This document shows positions 46,401 to 57,545 of a DNA stretch of 64,000 nucleotides, piece after piece; positions within the stretch are counted from its first letter, which is position 1; every line of letters begins with the position of its first letter. Source of the DNA: Lepisosteus oculatus (lineage: Eukaryota > Chordata > Actinopteri > Semionotiformes > Lepisosteidae). The notes under the pieces are model-generated. The model had not been told where the DNA came from. It ran no database searches and worked only from the letters and a program-made list of their open reading frames with translations. The stretch is taken from positions 990,501 to 1,054,500 of the forward strand of contig NC_090698.1 of assembly GCF_040954835.1 (NCBI RefSeq). Reading direction: 5' to 3'. Position numbers and translations under genes: made by a program.

Positions 46401-47450
46401 ATTTATTTCTGAAAAACAGAATGTACTTTGTAAAATGATTTGTCAGATACTTCAGACAGTGAACAAATTGTGTGTGCTGAACCTCCATAGCAACTCCCAT
46501 TCTGAAGGTCAAAGCCGTTTCGTTCTGCTCTCTTCAGTTTCCAGGAGTGAAGATCTTTACAGGGCTCTCCTGTGCACATGCTTAATACAGAGGTAAGTCT
46601 CCTGTCACATTTCTTGTTGACTTTGTTTTCAATAGGTCAATTGTTAACACACTAACTGCTGTTCTCACTTTTCAGCCAAAAGTGGTATACCTTTTTAATT
46701 AATCATAGTAAAACAGAATATATATAAGCTTGATGAAATAGTGGTAAAAGCACAGTAAAACACAGTAAAATAACCTTGTCAGCACGAAAGTGCAGAGTGG
46801 AATAGTAAAACATGATAACATAAGCAAAGTGAATGTACAGAATAAGCACAGTCCGCCTCTGAGGACGTGGTTTACAGCAGAAATACCGCTCAGTCGAGTT
46901 GCTCCAGGTTGTGACAGGAACCGGTCAGCAAGGCTCCAGGGAACTGATGCACAGCCACGCAACCTTTTGATTTGACTTGTGAACTCACACAATAAACGGC
47001 AAAAACCGCAGATACAAAGACACACCGCAATGAATGTTTAACGCTGTTAATTTATCATGGTGTTCCTTGTGCTGTGGTCTAGACATGATGTCACAGGCCT
47101 CACAGTGCTGGGCCAGGGAAATGCCACAGTGCACCGTTATATACTGTGCGTTTCTGAAGCATGTTCACGAGGAAACACCATGGTGTACTCATGGTACAGC
47201 AAAGCTCTGTAGGCACCCAGACACAGTGTAAGTGCAGAAATACTGATGATGGATTCAGAGTTAATCATCCACAAGGACTGATCCCCACCTAAATGAGAAG
47301 GGGGGAGAGGGTGTGGGTTCAATCTATTTTCCTGATGGAATCAAATCTTGCAGAAAACACACAGGAAGATGCATGACCTTGGAGAAGGGTAATGAAATTA
47401 CTGGACTGTGTCCCTGTCCCCGTGCCTGGAAAGCTCTGCTCCCCAACTGG
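43470..47450. other. Intergenic; nothing certain recognised
   Basis: No supported gene. 44110-44230 has a faint likeness to the LINE tail at 61.2 kb (CACAAAGGGTGGTGGAAGG). The remainder shows no identifiable repeat. Confidence 0.35.
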
Positions 47451-47495
47451 AGCTGGACGCCGACTTGATCTGAGTGTGGGGCTCCGCTGCCTGCG

Positions 47496-47503
47496 TGACG
47501 TCA
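47496..47503. promoter_or_regulatory. CRE palindrome TGACGTCA
   Basis: A perfect cAMP-response-element core, 0.4 kb before a candidate first exon ending at 47928. A GA-rich low-complexity stretch (47578-47660) lies between them. Confidence 0.4.
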
Positions 47504-47699
47504 CAGTCAGGGAGGATCCCACAGACAGGAAAGTCCATTAGAGTTAATCTGAGTTTAGCAGCTGGGTCGCAGCCTAGCGGAGAGAGCAGGAGAGAGAGGG
47601 AGAGGGAGGGAGGCAGAGGGGAGAAAAGGGGAGGAGAGACAGAGGGAGAGGAGAGGACAACAGGGTCTGCAGGTTAAAGAATCTGCTCTATTTCTAGCA

Positions 47700-47928
47700 G
47701 AGCTGTGCAGAAGGCAAGTTGGGAGCGGTGCAGGACTGTGACTAGTCACTCAGCTGCTCGGATGAGGAAGAGCCATGACAGGATGCAGGGATAACCAGAG
47801 AGCCTGACCGGAGACAGAACCTCCGCAGGGCAGAGAGGAGCCTGACCAGGCAGGGGGAGAGAGGGGTCAGCAACACTGGAGCTCAAGGATAAGCCATGGA
47901 CTCTGCACATCCCCGACGCCTGCTGGAC
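47700..47928 (+). other. Candidate non-coding first exon of bmp16 with short upstream ORF
   Basis: GC-richer sequence ends in CTGGAC followed by a good donor, GTGAGT, at 47929. BMP2/4-type genes usually have a non-coding first exon, and bmp16 coding exon 1 has an acceptor seven bases before its ATG, so some 5' exon must exist. If spliced to 54186, the ATG at 47896 (AGCCATGG context) opens a 17-codon uORF that would overlap the bmp16 ATG out of frame. Its left border is not defined. The link is inference. Confidence 0.35.
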
Positions 47929-47934
47929 GTGAGT

Positions 47935-48960
47935 ACAGACTAAACGCAGAGAGGTCTGGGCGTGGGACAGGAGATACTGCTGTCCCGTATGGACTCTTTA
48001 GCAAATGAAATTCAATCTGAATGGTTTAAATAATGATCTTCCTTTCCCACGCGAAAGGAACTCAACACCTGGAAGTAACTACATTTATTCCACCCAGCTA
48101 TCTGAGGTTTGGGAGATAGCTGGATTAAGATAGCTTGCCCTTAATTTCTTACATACGTGACACCAATTTTATACAACAATAAAAAAAAAGAAAAACCAGC
48201 AAAGTCATTAAAGCACAGCTGTACAGCCCTTGCAGATCGGAGAAGGGCTTTGTAATGATGTCTTGAGTACTGCCATCTCCCAGGAGGTTCAAAAGAGCCC
48301 TGTGTGAGACAAGGTTGCAGTGTCTGTGTTTTTCTGTGTGTGTGATAGTTAGATCTGTGGTCAGCATTGCAAATTCGGAAGTCGGTTTCAGCATTAAAAT
48401 GCTATAATTAATAAAAAGGCTCAGGTATATGTACCTTCCGGCCTGGAAAATCTTATCATTAATGTTATGATGTTGTGTTTTCAGCGATAAACGTGTGTAT
48501 TAAGGAGGCAGCAGTACAAACATGGCAGTTGTCATTGTCACTCTGATACAGACAGAAATGCCTCCATACCAGCCTGTGCTATGTCCTATTTCACTATGGT
48601 TAACTTTTTCAGTATTATAGCAGATTTCTATGATTGTACTATTCAAACAGTACGCCTTTATAAGGGCACTGGCACCCTTAAGTACTTTTAAAAACAATCA
48701 CAATGTCTGCATTTTCACTTCTAACAGACAGTTTCATTCCTCAATACAGTATTGTTTCTGTGTAAAATACCATTTCCTCTTTGAATGTCCTCTTCCTGAA
48801 AACAACATGTTTTGACTCTCAGGAATATTATTTCTGTTACACAAGACTGCACTGTCAGCAGACATCTTCAGAGCAGTGCACAACAGTAACATGCTCCCGA
48901 GTGCCACACTTCTGTCACACAGCCTTGAGAAGATCTTGAGAAGTACAATTAGAATTCAAG
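47935..48960. other. Non-coding, nothing recognised
   Basis: AT-rich sequence without an identifiable feature. Confidence 0.4.
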
Positions 48961-48965
48961 GGTAT

Positions 48966-49246
48966 TATAAGATAAGATCACTTTATTGGCCCTATACAAT
49001 TTCTCACGTTAGGAATTTGTCTTTTCACAGACCACAGCTTGCTCTCCATGAGACACACAGACAGGGAGAGAAGCTTGGGGTCAGAGCACAGGGTCAGCCA
49101 TTGTACAGCGCCCCTGGAGCAGTTGGGGTTAAGGGCCTTGCTCAGGGGCCCAACAGAGTAGGATTCCTCTGCAGGCCGCGGGATACAAACCAGCAACCTT
49201 CCAGCCACAGGCGCAGATCCTGAGCCACAGAGCCACTGCACCACCC
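48966..49246 (-). mobile_element. tRNA-derived SINE, full-length copy
   Basis: Reverse complement of the family at 35.8 kb: tail ATAAGATAAGATCACTTTAT at the left, then GGGTTAAGGGCCTTGCTCAG, and the tRNA-like head (CAGATCCTGAGCCACAGAGC) at the right. Confidence 0.8.
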
Positions 49247-49249
49247 CGT

Positions 49250-50930
49250 ATTAGCACATCACATCGTTATCCCGATACTGCCCCAGTATTATCACATCTA
49301 GCAGCATCTTACAGAGAGTAAGGGGAAAGTGGGCTTTAGGAAAGGATCTGGCTGTTGACTAGATCTTTTCCTTTTTTCTTTTTGGAGTCTGTGTTTCACT
49401 CGGGCAGTTCTCACTCTAGGAGAGCATGTTGCAGCTCTGTAGAGAGTCAAAGAGCGATGAAGAGATGAAAACTGGAAAAGAAGCAGAGGATCAACAACAG
49501 GAGAGAAAGAGAAGGGACTGTGTGACACAGGCAGGGCTACACTCAGGCTGCTAAGGCTCAGTAGGAACAGGGATCAACTGTGCAGTGTTCAGGCAGAAAG
49601 GTGGCAAACAATGAAACAAGTGATGCCAGCTGTATATCTCTTGATGTCTATGGTGTTAGTGGCTCATGTAGGGTGCAGTAAGTATCCCTGGGTGTTTCCA
49701 GGGCTGTAGCAGCCCACTGTGGTGCTGTGATTGAAGCAGCAGACTGTGGAGGTTCTTGGCCATAAGGAAGAGGGCAGCACATCAGTGCCAGGAACATACA
49801 CAGGTGCAGTTCTCTCATTTGGAGGAAGGGGACTGCGTTATCTCTGGCAGGAGACTCTCAGCTCTCCATTCAGCTGTCAGTTCCCCCACACAAACTACCA
49901 CACAGCCAGTACAGTGAAGGCTGTTGTTTTGCAGCGAAGCCCAGAAGCACAATGACACGATTGCCTCTCTGCCTCTGCTTCACAATTTCAGCTAATGCTT
50001 TTTACTGGGTATCCATTTAGCCAGATGGAACTATCTCCCCATCCGGGTTTGCATGAGCTCATGCAATTTTCCTGGAAAATCTCATTATCCAGAAGACAAG
50101 GATGAGCTGAAGTGTGCACGTTTCTTGGGAGAAAGCAATCCTGTAAATTAGAGGATAGGCGTGTATGAAAATAACCGCGTGCTCTGCCTATAAGTCAGTT
50201 TGAAAATTGCATGACTGCTGAGCGATGTTACCATAGTGCAGCCTTTTGTGTTAAACCAGCCAAATCAGATTCCCAAATAGGAAATGTCATTGCTGGGCTG
50301 TCTGACATCAACAATCAACAGTAACAGATTATTGCCGGCTGGCTCAATGCGAGTTCTTCCAAGGGAGACATGCTTGGTACAATCTGATAATGAGCTGTGA
50401 GCAGACACATTTTTCAAGCTTCCCACCACTGGAACTTTATTAAAAGGCTCTGGGCTATCACGGAGCAAACACTTCACTTATTTTTACAACGGGAAAGGGG
50501 AAGAGACATACTGTAGGCCCTGAGCCTGTGATTGTTTCTAGGATTTACTCAGGTGGAGAAGTGCAGTTTACCACTGCCCATTGTAGTGCTATCTGTCTTA
50601 TCTGTCTAGCGGCTATCAGCCCTACTCTTGGTTTTCAAACCAAGCCAAGCAATGTGCTTGTTTGTCAATTCAACTACAGTATATTTTACCAGGAAGACCT
50701 TCACCTTAGCAAAGAGATTGTTTTAAGTCAAGAAGAAAAATTAAATGCACAGGTGGCAGACACCTTTTTGGCATGTTTAGTCTACATCTGCATTCATTTG
50801 ATGGCGTTTCACAATCTTACAATATCAATGCAATCAATACAATATTGTATTTCTGCCAGTTTTCTCTGATTCTCTAATGAGTGTCTTTGCATCAAATTTC
50901 AATGTGACTTAGATATGGAAATGTAGTGCA
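49250..50930. other. Intergenic, nothing recognised
   Basis: No supported feature. Confidence 0.4.
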
Positions 50931-50934
50931 GGTG

Positions 50935-51035
50935 GGGAGCTGCGTCAGCATGCTCAGCCTGGAAAGGAACAAGTAAGAGGTCTATTCCATGCTGAGAAGA
51001 GAAGAAAGAAAACACAACGTTTCGGCACAATTTTA
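50935..51035 (-). repeat. Dispersed foldback-like element, copy 3
   Basis: GGGGAGCTGCGTCAGCATGC, AAAGGAACAAGTAAGAGGTC and CACAACGTTTCGGC are the reverse complement of the blocks in the 21.7-kb copy. Confidence 0.55.
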
Positions 51036-51184
51036 AGAAGGGTTTCAGCACGCACATATTGGTGCAACAAGTCTCTCTTCACCTGGTCTGCCAAATTTCT
51101 TAGCAGCTGTGCTTGTGAGGTTGGACCACTCCAGATGAGCACTGAGAACATACTGATGGCACTATGATTAATCACTTTCAGACC

Positions 51185-51275
51185 CCAAAAACACCACACA
51201 GGTCACAAGCAAGAGGAGGCCATTCAGCCCATCGTACGTGTTTAGTGGCGTATTGATGTAAAGGATCTTGCGGAG
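51185..51275. mobile_element. Short decayed retroposon fragment
   Basis: AGAGGAGGCCATTCAGCCCA is a phrase frequent in fish retroposon fragments. Nothing more can be said. Confidence 0.3.
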
Positions 51276-51408
51276 TGAGCTCAAGAATATATAGAATGAC
51301 AATTGATTGCATGACACAGCAAAGTTTGTCTCGATACATGATTGCACAAGAGGGGAATGTTGGGGATAAAACAGAACCCAGTTCAGTTCCAAATAATAAA
51401 TACAACTA

Positions 51409-51772
51409 AGGTTGCTGCTGGAAGAGGTGTTAGTGGGGCCAGCAGAGGCCTGCGGTCTGTGTGGGTCCTAATGCCCCAGTATAGTGACGGGGACACAACG
51501 CTGTAAACAGGCGCCGTCCTTCGGATGAGACATAAAACCGAGGTCCTGACTCGCTGTGGTCATTAAAAATCCCAGATCTCTGATCTGGCTTCATCACTCT
51601 GCTCTCCTCCCCACTGAGAGCTGGTGTGTGGGGAGAGTACAGGTGTATCATCTAGGTGGGGCTGCACACTGGTGGCGGTGGAGGGGATCCCCATTACCTG
51701 TAAAGCGTTTTGAGTGGAGTGTCCAGAAAAGTGCTATATAAGTGTAAGCAATTATTATTATTATTATTAAAT
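51409..51772 (+). mobile_element. 5S-type SINE, 5'-truncated copy
   Basis: It starts inside the body (GGTTGCTGCTGGAAGAGGTG), just after where the 5S-derived head would end. Internal sequence is shortened, and it finishes with the family 3' end and an (ATT)n tail. Confidence 0.8.
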
Positions 51773-52032
51773 GACCAATATAGTGTGTGTTCCAATAGGG
51801 GCTCATGGGGGCGGAGTAGGAGGACAGGGGGTCCTACAAAGCCAGAAGTATAGGGGTGCTCACGGCACTAGGGTTCACACTGCGACCTCGTCCCCTGATA
51901 CGGCTTCTATGGCACACCCAAAAAACATCTTTTCTCATTTTCTTACTTGTGCTTGCATGCAGGGAAACAGAGGGACAAGTATTGCTCTCTGCCAGTGAAA
52001 AGCATCGTGCCACGTTTAGGGTTGTGTTTGAG

Positions 52033-52185
52033 TAGGGAGCTGCGTCAGCATGCGTAGGCTGCAAAGGAAGAGATCAAGAGAAAAGAAACAACTTTTCCTC
52101 TGTGGAGCCTTCTTGCTCTGAATTGTTGTCTCTTTTCTATTCAAGGTGGGATAAACCTTTACCTGCTCCTGTTTATAATTATGCC
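52033..52185. repeat. Dispersed foldback-like element, copy 4, with both arms
   Basis: The left arm (GGGAGCTGCGTCAGCATGCG) and the right arm (GGGATAAACCTTTACCTGCT) are in opposite orientation relative to the 21.7-kb copy and flank a short centre (CTGTGGAGCCTTCTTGCTCT). The whole could fold as an imperfect hairpin. Confidence 0.5.
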
Positions 52186-52189
52186 AATT

Positions 52190-54180
52190 AAACATTTTTA
52201 TTGTTCCATCGCCCAGTTGATGGAGTTGCATGTTTCCAACATGTTCAGAGTCGTTTTCCTGTGTGTACAAACCAGACCCTGTTAATTACAACGATCTTGG
52301 CTGAAAACAAGCGCATAGAGTAGCCTAGGCCTGTCAGAAATGCTATCCTGGGTATTGGAAAACCTTTAGGAAACCTAAAGACAACTTTACCAATAACTCT
52401 GATATGTATGGTTATAAATTAAGAACCAGCCCCCTGAGTTTAAGGAGCAGCAGCACTGTATGTGCAGAGTGACACACTGCTACTGAACAGCTGTAAAGCC
52501 AAAAGGCCTGACTGAGGAGAAATAGGAATTCCTCCCATTCTGAGCACCTTTATCTGCACACCTGGCTGATCCATCCTGCTTCTATTCTTCGAGCGTTTGC
52601 ATCTTGATTTCTTATCTCAGGGGTCTTCTCTTTAAATTGGTTAAAAACAGTGTCTATTGTCTGAACATCTATTCTGAGTGGATTAAGGATAAAGCAAGAA
52701 TGTCCCATGAAAATAAACAGGGTTTACCAACTCTTTCCTCATCAATGGCATAACCTTTGTCACCACGGGCTGCAACACCAAATTATTACTAAATAACTTA
52801 TTTGGCTTATTTGTTTGTATCCAAAGCAATGAACATTAGACAGCTGGGCAGTTTACAGCAACAGTCCAGGTGAAGAGCCTTACTCAAGGGCACTACAGCA
52901 GTGTTTCACTTGGCTTTTGGGTTTAGCCTTCCAGCTACGAGCCCGGAGCTCTGCCCACTGCTCCACACCTGCACCTCAACGTGCAGAGCTCAGCCGCTGT
53001 GTCAGCTCTGCTCACTCTAGAAACAGCTGGAAGAACTGACACACAGTCACACCGAGACTAAGACACTGACTTTGAGAGAAGGGTTAATGGTCTGTTGGCC
53101 AGATATGTAGATAATTGTTTCTCATGTTTAATGCCATCAACAACAAGGGCTGGAAAGGAAGAGAGGTCTGCTGGTTAGGGTTTATTTGTGTCTCCATGCC
53201 TGACTTGCTGTGACTTTATAACACCAGTCTCACTGAAAAACATCAAACCATCAGCTACAGCAAGAGGTTCTGTTCCGGTGCAGGGAAGTGCATCATCTTA
53301 GGGAAGTTCAGAGTGTCAAACTGGTAACTTTGACACAGCTTTGAAACAAATCTTTCTGTGCAGGTTTTTTTTTTTCCAGTTCTACAGTTTGCTCTCTGGA
53401 GTTCAAAAAGTTACTGTATGTTCAAATGTGCTGTTATTCTGGCAGGGAGAAGGGTGAGCACACGAACAGCTCTATCAGCCTCCCCCGCTGTGTTCTGACC
53501 CGTCTGAAACCTGCTGCATGCAGACAGCAGGAAGGCTCAGAGCTGTGCAAGGCAGGCCCAGCAGGGCTCTGACAGTGACCTCCTCTTCCACTGACTACAG
53601 GCCTGTTCAGAGCTTTTTATCTTGATGAAATATGACAGAGAAACTCAAATCTAATTCATAATGTCATGCCTATCACAGAGGCCCATGTGCAGTGGGTGTT
53701 TCGCTACACAGAGGGGATGGGGATGGGGGTTCAGTTGAAAGCTTCCCTTTGGAGGGCAGAGACTGCATACACTACACTCTGCATTCAGTTGCATGTACTG
53801 TAGCTTGACTGGAACAGAAAGCAGGGATGTGGTAACCTGTGGCAGCTGAGGTCTCTGTGGCTGGCAGATAAATTCTAGGCAGCTGCATTTCACAAGCCCT
53901 TGAGCTGGATCTTTACCTATCGTTTTCAGTTTCACCCCGACATGGAACTCTTTTCAGCCGAGCTCTGTGTGTATTAGGAGCAAGTCTCCAGACCAGGGTT
54001 AGTCGGTTCAGTGTGTGATAAACTAATACAACAGCGGGATGTGCTGAAACCCTTCAATAGAATAGATCACTGGTCTCGACAGTCGCCAGCCTGCTTCTCC
54101 CTCCAGAATATTACAACTCCTCCTACACAGCAAAGTCAGCTGCTTAAACCTGATTTAACCAGCTCCTCTCTCTTGCCCCA
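52190..54180. other. Upstream of bmp16 coding exons; one old repeat
   Basis: 52800-52975 (ATCCAAAGCAATGAACATTA to CAAGGGCACTACAGCAGTG) resembles a repeat widespread in fish genomes. No other feature was recognised. If the 47.9-kb exon is real, this is intron 1 of bmp16. Confidence 0.35.
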
Positions 54181-54192
54181 CACAGCTCCACA

Positions 54193-54502
54193 ATGTTCCC
54201 TGCTAATCTCCTGGTCCTGATGGTCCTGTTGCTACCTCAAGTCGTGTCAGCTCGCCAGGGGGCTTCTGACCCGAGCACACCGCCACAGCTCAGCCTGGCT
54301 CAGACCATTCAGAACTTGCTGCTGACCCGGCTGGGCCTGCGGAACCGGCCCGAACCCCGTCCAGGAACCCCCATCCCGCAGTACCTGCTGGACGTCTACC
54401 GGTTCCACTCCCAGGACTTCCACCTGATTCAGGACCCGGGCTTCAGGTTCCCCACCAGGCATACCCAGGGCGCCAACACCCTCCGCAGCTTCCACCCCCT
54501 GG
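54193..54502 (+). CDS. bmp16: bmp16 coding exon 1
   Basis: Acceptor CTTGCCCCACACAG ends at 54185, and the ATG comes seven bases later. It encodes the signal peptide and the first part of the prodomain, ending [10 protein letters not shown]. The donor GTGAGG at 54503 leaves one base (phase 1). The intron falls after the conserved RSFH motif, as in BMP2 and BMP4. Confidence 0.92.
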
Positions 54503-56379
54503 GTGAGGACATCTGGCTGTGCAGATACTGGGTCAACTTGTCCAGATTGTGGCTCGTCTCACTACTGTGGACATCTGCCTGATTCATATTTCTCAGGTCT
54601 TGCAGAAAGAGATTAAAGTCTGTCAGCAACTTCTAGAAGAGCTGATGAGCCCTGACCCAGCCCAGGCACCACAGAACCACAGTACTGGGACATTTAACTG
54701 CTGAAGTCATCATCCATGCATTCGTCTTCAGTCTGCTTCTCCTGCGTAGCAGCATAGTCCAAATAAACAGATCAGAAAGAAAATTTAAAATTAATTTAGG
54801 GCTAAATTCTGTGTTTATGTCTCCTTAGTGAATGAGATTTTATTTATTTTTGATTAGATAAGGTTAAATGACTACGATATAATGAGTGTTCACTGGGGAT
54901 CAAGTGCATAGTAGAATACTGAACCCTGCAGGACTGAATACGACAACACTCATCAATAGGTTTTCTCACAGGCACTGTTGCACAGCTCCAGAAGAATATT
55001 CCAATGGCCAATGAAACTGCAGTGAGAAGTGTGACACTCCTTCTCCTCCCAAACCAACAGGGACCCCAAGAATAAAACCGACGAATCACTTCACATCCAT
55101 TTCAGCTCCATCACGCTGTCTGAGTGGAGGGTATTCATATGGAGATCAGTCTCAATTCCTCCTGTAGGCAGAGTCCTCTCTAGGTAGCTGGTCCTCCTGT
55201 AGGTAGAGTCACTGCAGGATGACATGCTGTATTACAGAAACACTTTGTGTCGCTCCTTGGGGAGAAGAGCTATCAGAGAGACAACCCCAGATAGATATTG
55301 AATTTTCACAGTACTGCTTGTTAGGCTTATGCACTGTATTCTACTTCAAATGTTATCATTTCTCCCCTTAGATGATTGTGATCCTTTACTTCAAGATGCC
55401 TTTTTTTACTATCTCTTCTCAAGTGATACAGTGATTTTTTTTTAATTACCTGCAGTTCAAATGCGCTTGACTGTATGATTTCCCTTTCTTAGAGACTCCA
55501 AGACACCTCCTCCCGAGTAGCCAGGGGGAAACAGACAGCTTCCACATCGTATTCAACGTCTCGTCCATTCCCAGGGACGAGCGGGTGACATCAGCTGAGC
55601 TTCGCCTCTCCCGCAGGGAGCAGTCTGTGCCCTCCGGGACTCAAAGGGTTAACTTATACCAGCTCCCTGATCCCAGGAGCCCAGCAGACACCGAGACCCG
55701 GCTCCTGGCGTCCAGGCTGCTGGCAGATGACCACGATTCGCACTCCTGGGAAAGTTTCAGCCTTGGCGCGGACTTGTTTGACACACCCAATGGCCAGACG
55801 CACCATGTGGCATTCGTGCTGGAGGTGACGCACCTGAACAGCAGCCGCCCTCCGGAGCAGCGAAGGGAGCGTTTGAGGGTCAGGAGATCCGTGGGCCAGG
55901 ACCAGCCCAGCTGGGCCCAGGAGAGACCCCTCCTGGTGACCTACAGCCACGACGGGAGGGGCCAGCCCCTGGCCCAGAAGAGGGTCGAGCCCAGGAGGAC
56001 CAGGGGCCCCTGGGAGAGAAGGGTGAAGCGCAACGGCAGGTTGCACAAGCTCAAGAAGATGGCCAGGGCGCGCTGCAGGAGGCACCCCCTCTACGTGGAC
56101 TTCAAGGACGTGGGCTGGAACAAGTGGATCGTGGCTCCCAGTGGCTACCACGCCTTCTTCTGCATGGGGGAGTGCCGCTTCCCGCTGGCCGACCACATGA
56201 ACTCCTCCAGCCACGCCATGGTGCAGACGCTGGTCAACTCGGTCAACAGCAACGTGCCGCGGGCCTGCTGCGTGCCCACCACACTCAGCCCCATCGCCAT
56301 GCTCTACCTGGACCAGCACGACCGGGTGGTGCTCAAGAACTACCAAGACATGGTGGTGGAGGGCTGCGGCTGCAGATAA
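54193..56379 (+). CDS. bmp16: Bone morphogenetic protein 16 (BMP2/4/16 family), spliced gene
   Basis: A secreted TGF-beta-superfamily ligand. The mature dimer binds BMP receptors and signals through Smad1/5/8. Exons 54193-54502 and 55493-56379 join in phase 1 to give 398 residues. Residues 1-20 are a signal peptide ([20 protein letters not shown]). The prodomain has [14 protein letters not shown] and FNVSSIP...ITSAEL-like blocks as in BMP2/4. A furin site RRVKR ends at residue 283. The 115-residue mature part has seven cysteines in the family pattern (C15, C44, C48, C79, C80, C112, C114), a receptor-contact WNKWIVAP segment, sequon NSS, and ends VVEGCGCR. The mature domain is BMP2/4-like but differs in CMGECRFPL and TTLSPIAM, and the divergent prodomain is shorter. 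This favours bmp16, the BMP2/4 relative kept in fishes, over bmp2 or bmp4. Phylogeny was not run. Confidence 0.9.
54503..55492. other. Intron of bmp16 (990 bp)
   Basis: AT-rich, with a T-rich stretch before the TTTCTTAG acceptor. No repeat or RNA recognised. Confidence 0.7.
55493..56379 (+). CDS. bmp16: bmp16 coding exon 2 (prodomain end, furin site, ligand)
   Basis: Enters in phase 1 completing a Glu codon, encodes residues 104-398 and ends at TAA. The part from about 55850 on is strongly GC-rich, as is usual for BMP ligand exons. Confidence 0.93.
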
Positions 56380-56986
56380 CAGCAGGCCGCGCCCATCTCA
56401 ACGCGGGGCGTCCCGGTTTCGGACCCTGAAACCCATAGCGCAGTACGAGTACAGGCTCAGTGCCAGCAGACACGGGACACCTCAGACAGAAGTTCTGAGA
56501 AGCGCCGCGGGAGGAACTGAGCGAGAGGGTGTTTTCTGGACTGGGCTCCACATTTCTGTGCAATGAGTGAATTAAAAGTAAAGAGCAGCAAACGTGAAAA
56601 CAAACAGGTGGAAAGACAGTACACATCTGAGAAACTGCCACTTGAAAAGCTTTCCTCTAAGAATATGTTTATATTTAAAACTGTAAGGGAAATATTTTGC
56701 TTTTATTGTAAAGATGTCTCTAATTCAAAATATCCACACCGTATGTTATAAACCAGGGGTGTTCCAGTCCAGTCTTGGAGGGTCAGTGGGTATATATCGC
56801 CTTTCAAGGCTTCTCTGGAGCAGCAGCACCTGGAGAGAACAGGGAAAAGAGGTTAAACTGCTCAGTTTAAGCCAATGAACTCTCCTGGGAACGTTAAGAG
56901 CTGAGCAGCTCTGAAAACCACTGTGAGGACACAGAGGGCCTCTGGGACTGTTTCTAATGAAAATGGGCCCTTAAAATGAATGAAAG

Positions 56987-56992
56987 AATAAA
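56987..56992 (+). terminator. bmp16: Candidate bmp16 polyadenylation signal
   Basis: The first AATAAA after the stop, 0.6 kb downstream. A second lies near 57020. Which is used is not shown. Confidence 0.45.
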
Positions 56993-57267
56993 ACTAGAAA
57001 CATGAGTGTACCAGTATTAAATAAACTAGAACTAGGAAACTAGGAACTATTTAAATTCCATGAAAGCCCCACATTGCAGTCTTGCAGTCTAACAGAACAG
57101 TTTTTACAAAGACAGGTGGTTGAACAAGGGAAAACATTAATAGTAACAGTGATCGGAAGGGTGTGCTGCTATATAGTCAGAGCTTCACAGACAGGAGAGA
57201 AGCCTCTTCACGCAACACTGGAGCACAGGTCTCCTCCAGGGCATTTGATCTTAGAGAAAAAAGCGGC

Positions 57268-57542
57268 AGAGCGGTGGCTCTGTGGCTCAGGATCTGTGCC
57301 TGTGGCTGGAAGGTTGCCGGTTCAAATCCTGCAACCGGCAGAGGAATCCTACTCTGTTGGGCCCCTGAGCAAGGCCCTTAACCCCAACTGCTCCAGGGGC
57401 ACCGTATAAATGGCTGACCCTGTGCTCTGACCCCAAGCTTCTCTCTCCCTGTCTGTGTGTCTCATGGAGAGCAAGCTGGGGTGTGCGAAAAGACGAATTC
57501 CTAATACAAGAAATTGTATAGGGCTAATAAAGTGTTCTTTCC
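57268..57542 (+). mobile_element. tRNA-derived SINE, full-length copy
   Basis: Closest in sequence to the family centre: GTGGCTCTGTGGCTCAGGAT, B-box-like GGTTCAAATCC, GGGCCCCTGAGCAAGGCCCT, and the AATAAAGTGTTC end. It lies about 0.9 kb after bmp16. Confidence 0.82.
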
Positions 57543-57545
57543 CTT

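Noticed and set aside
55654-56346. 230-codon antisense frame opposite bmp16
   Set aside because: A shadow of the GC-rich ligand exon with no family likeness.
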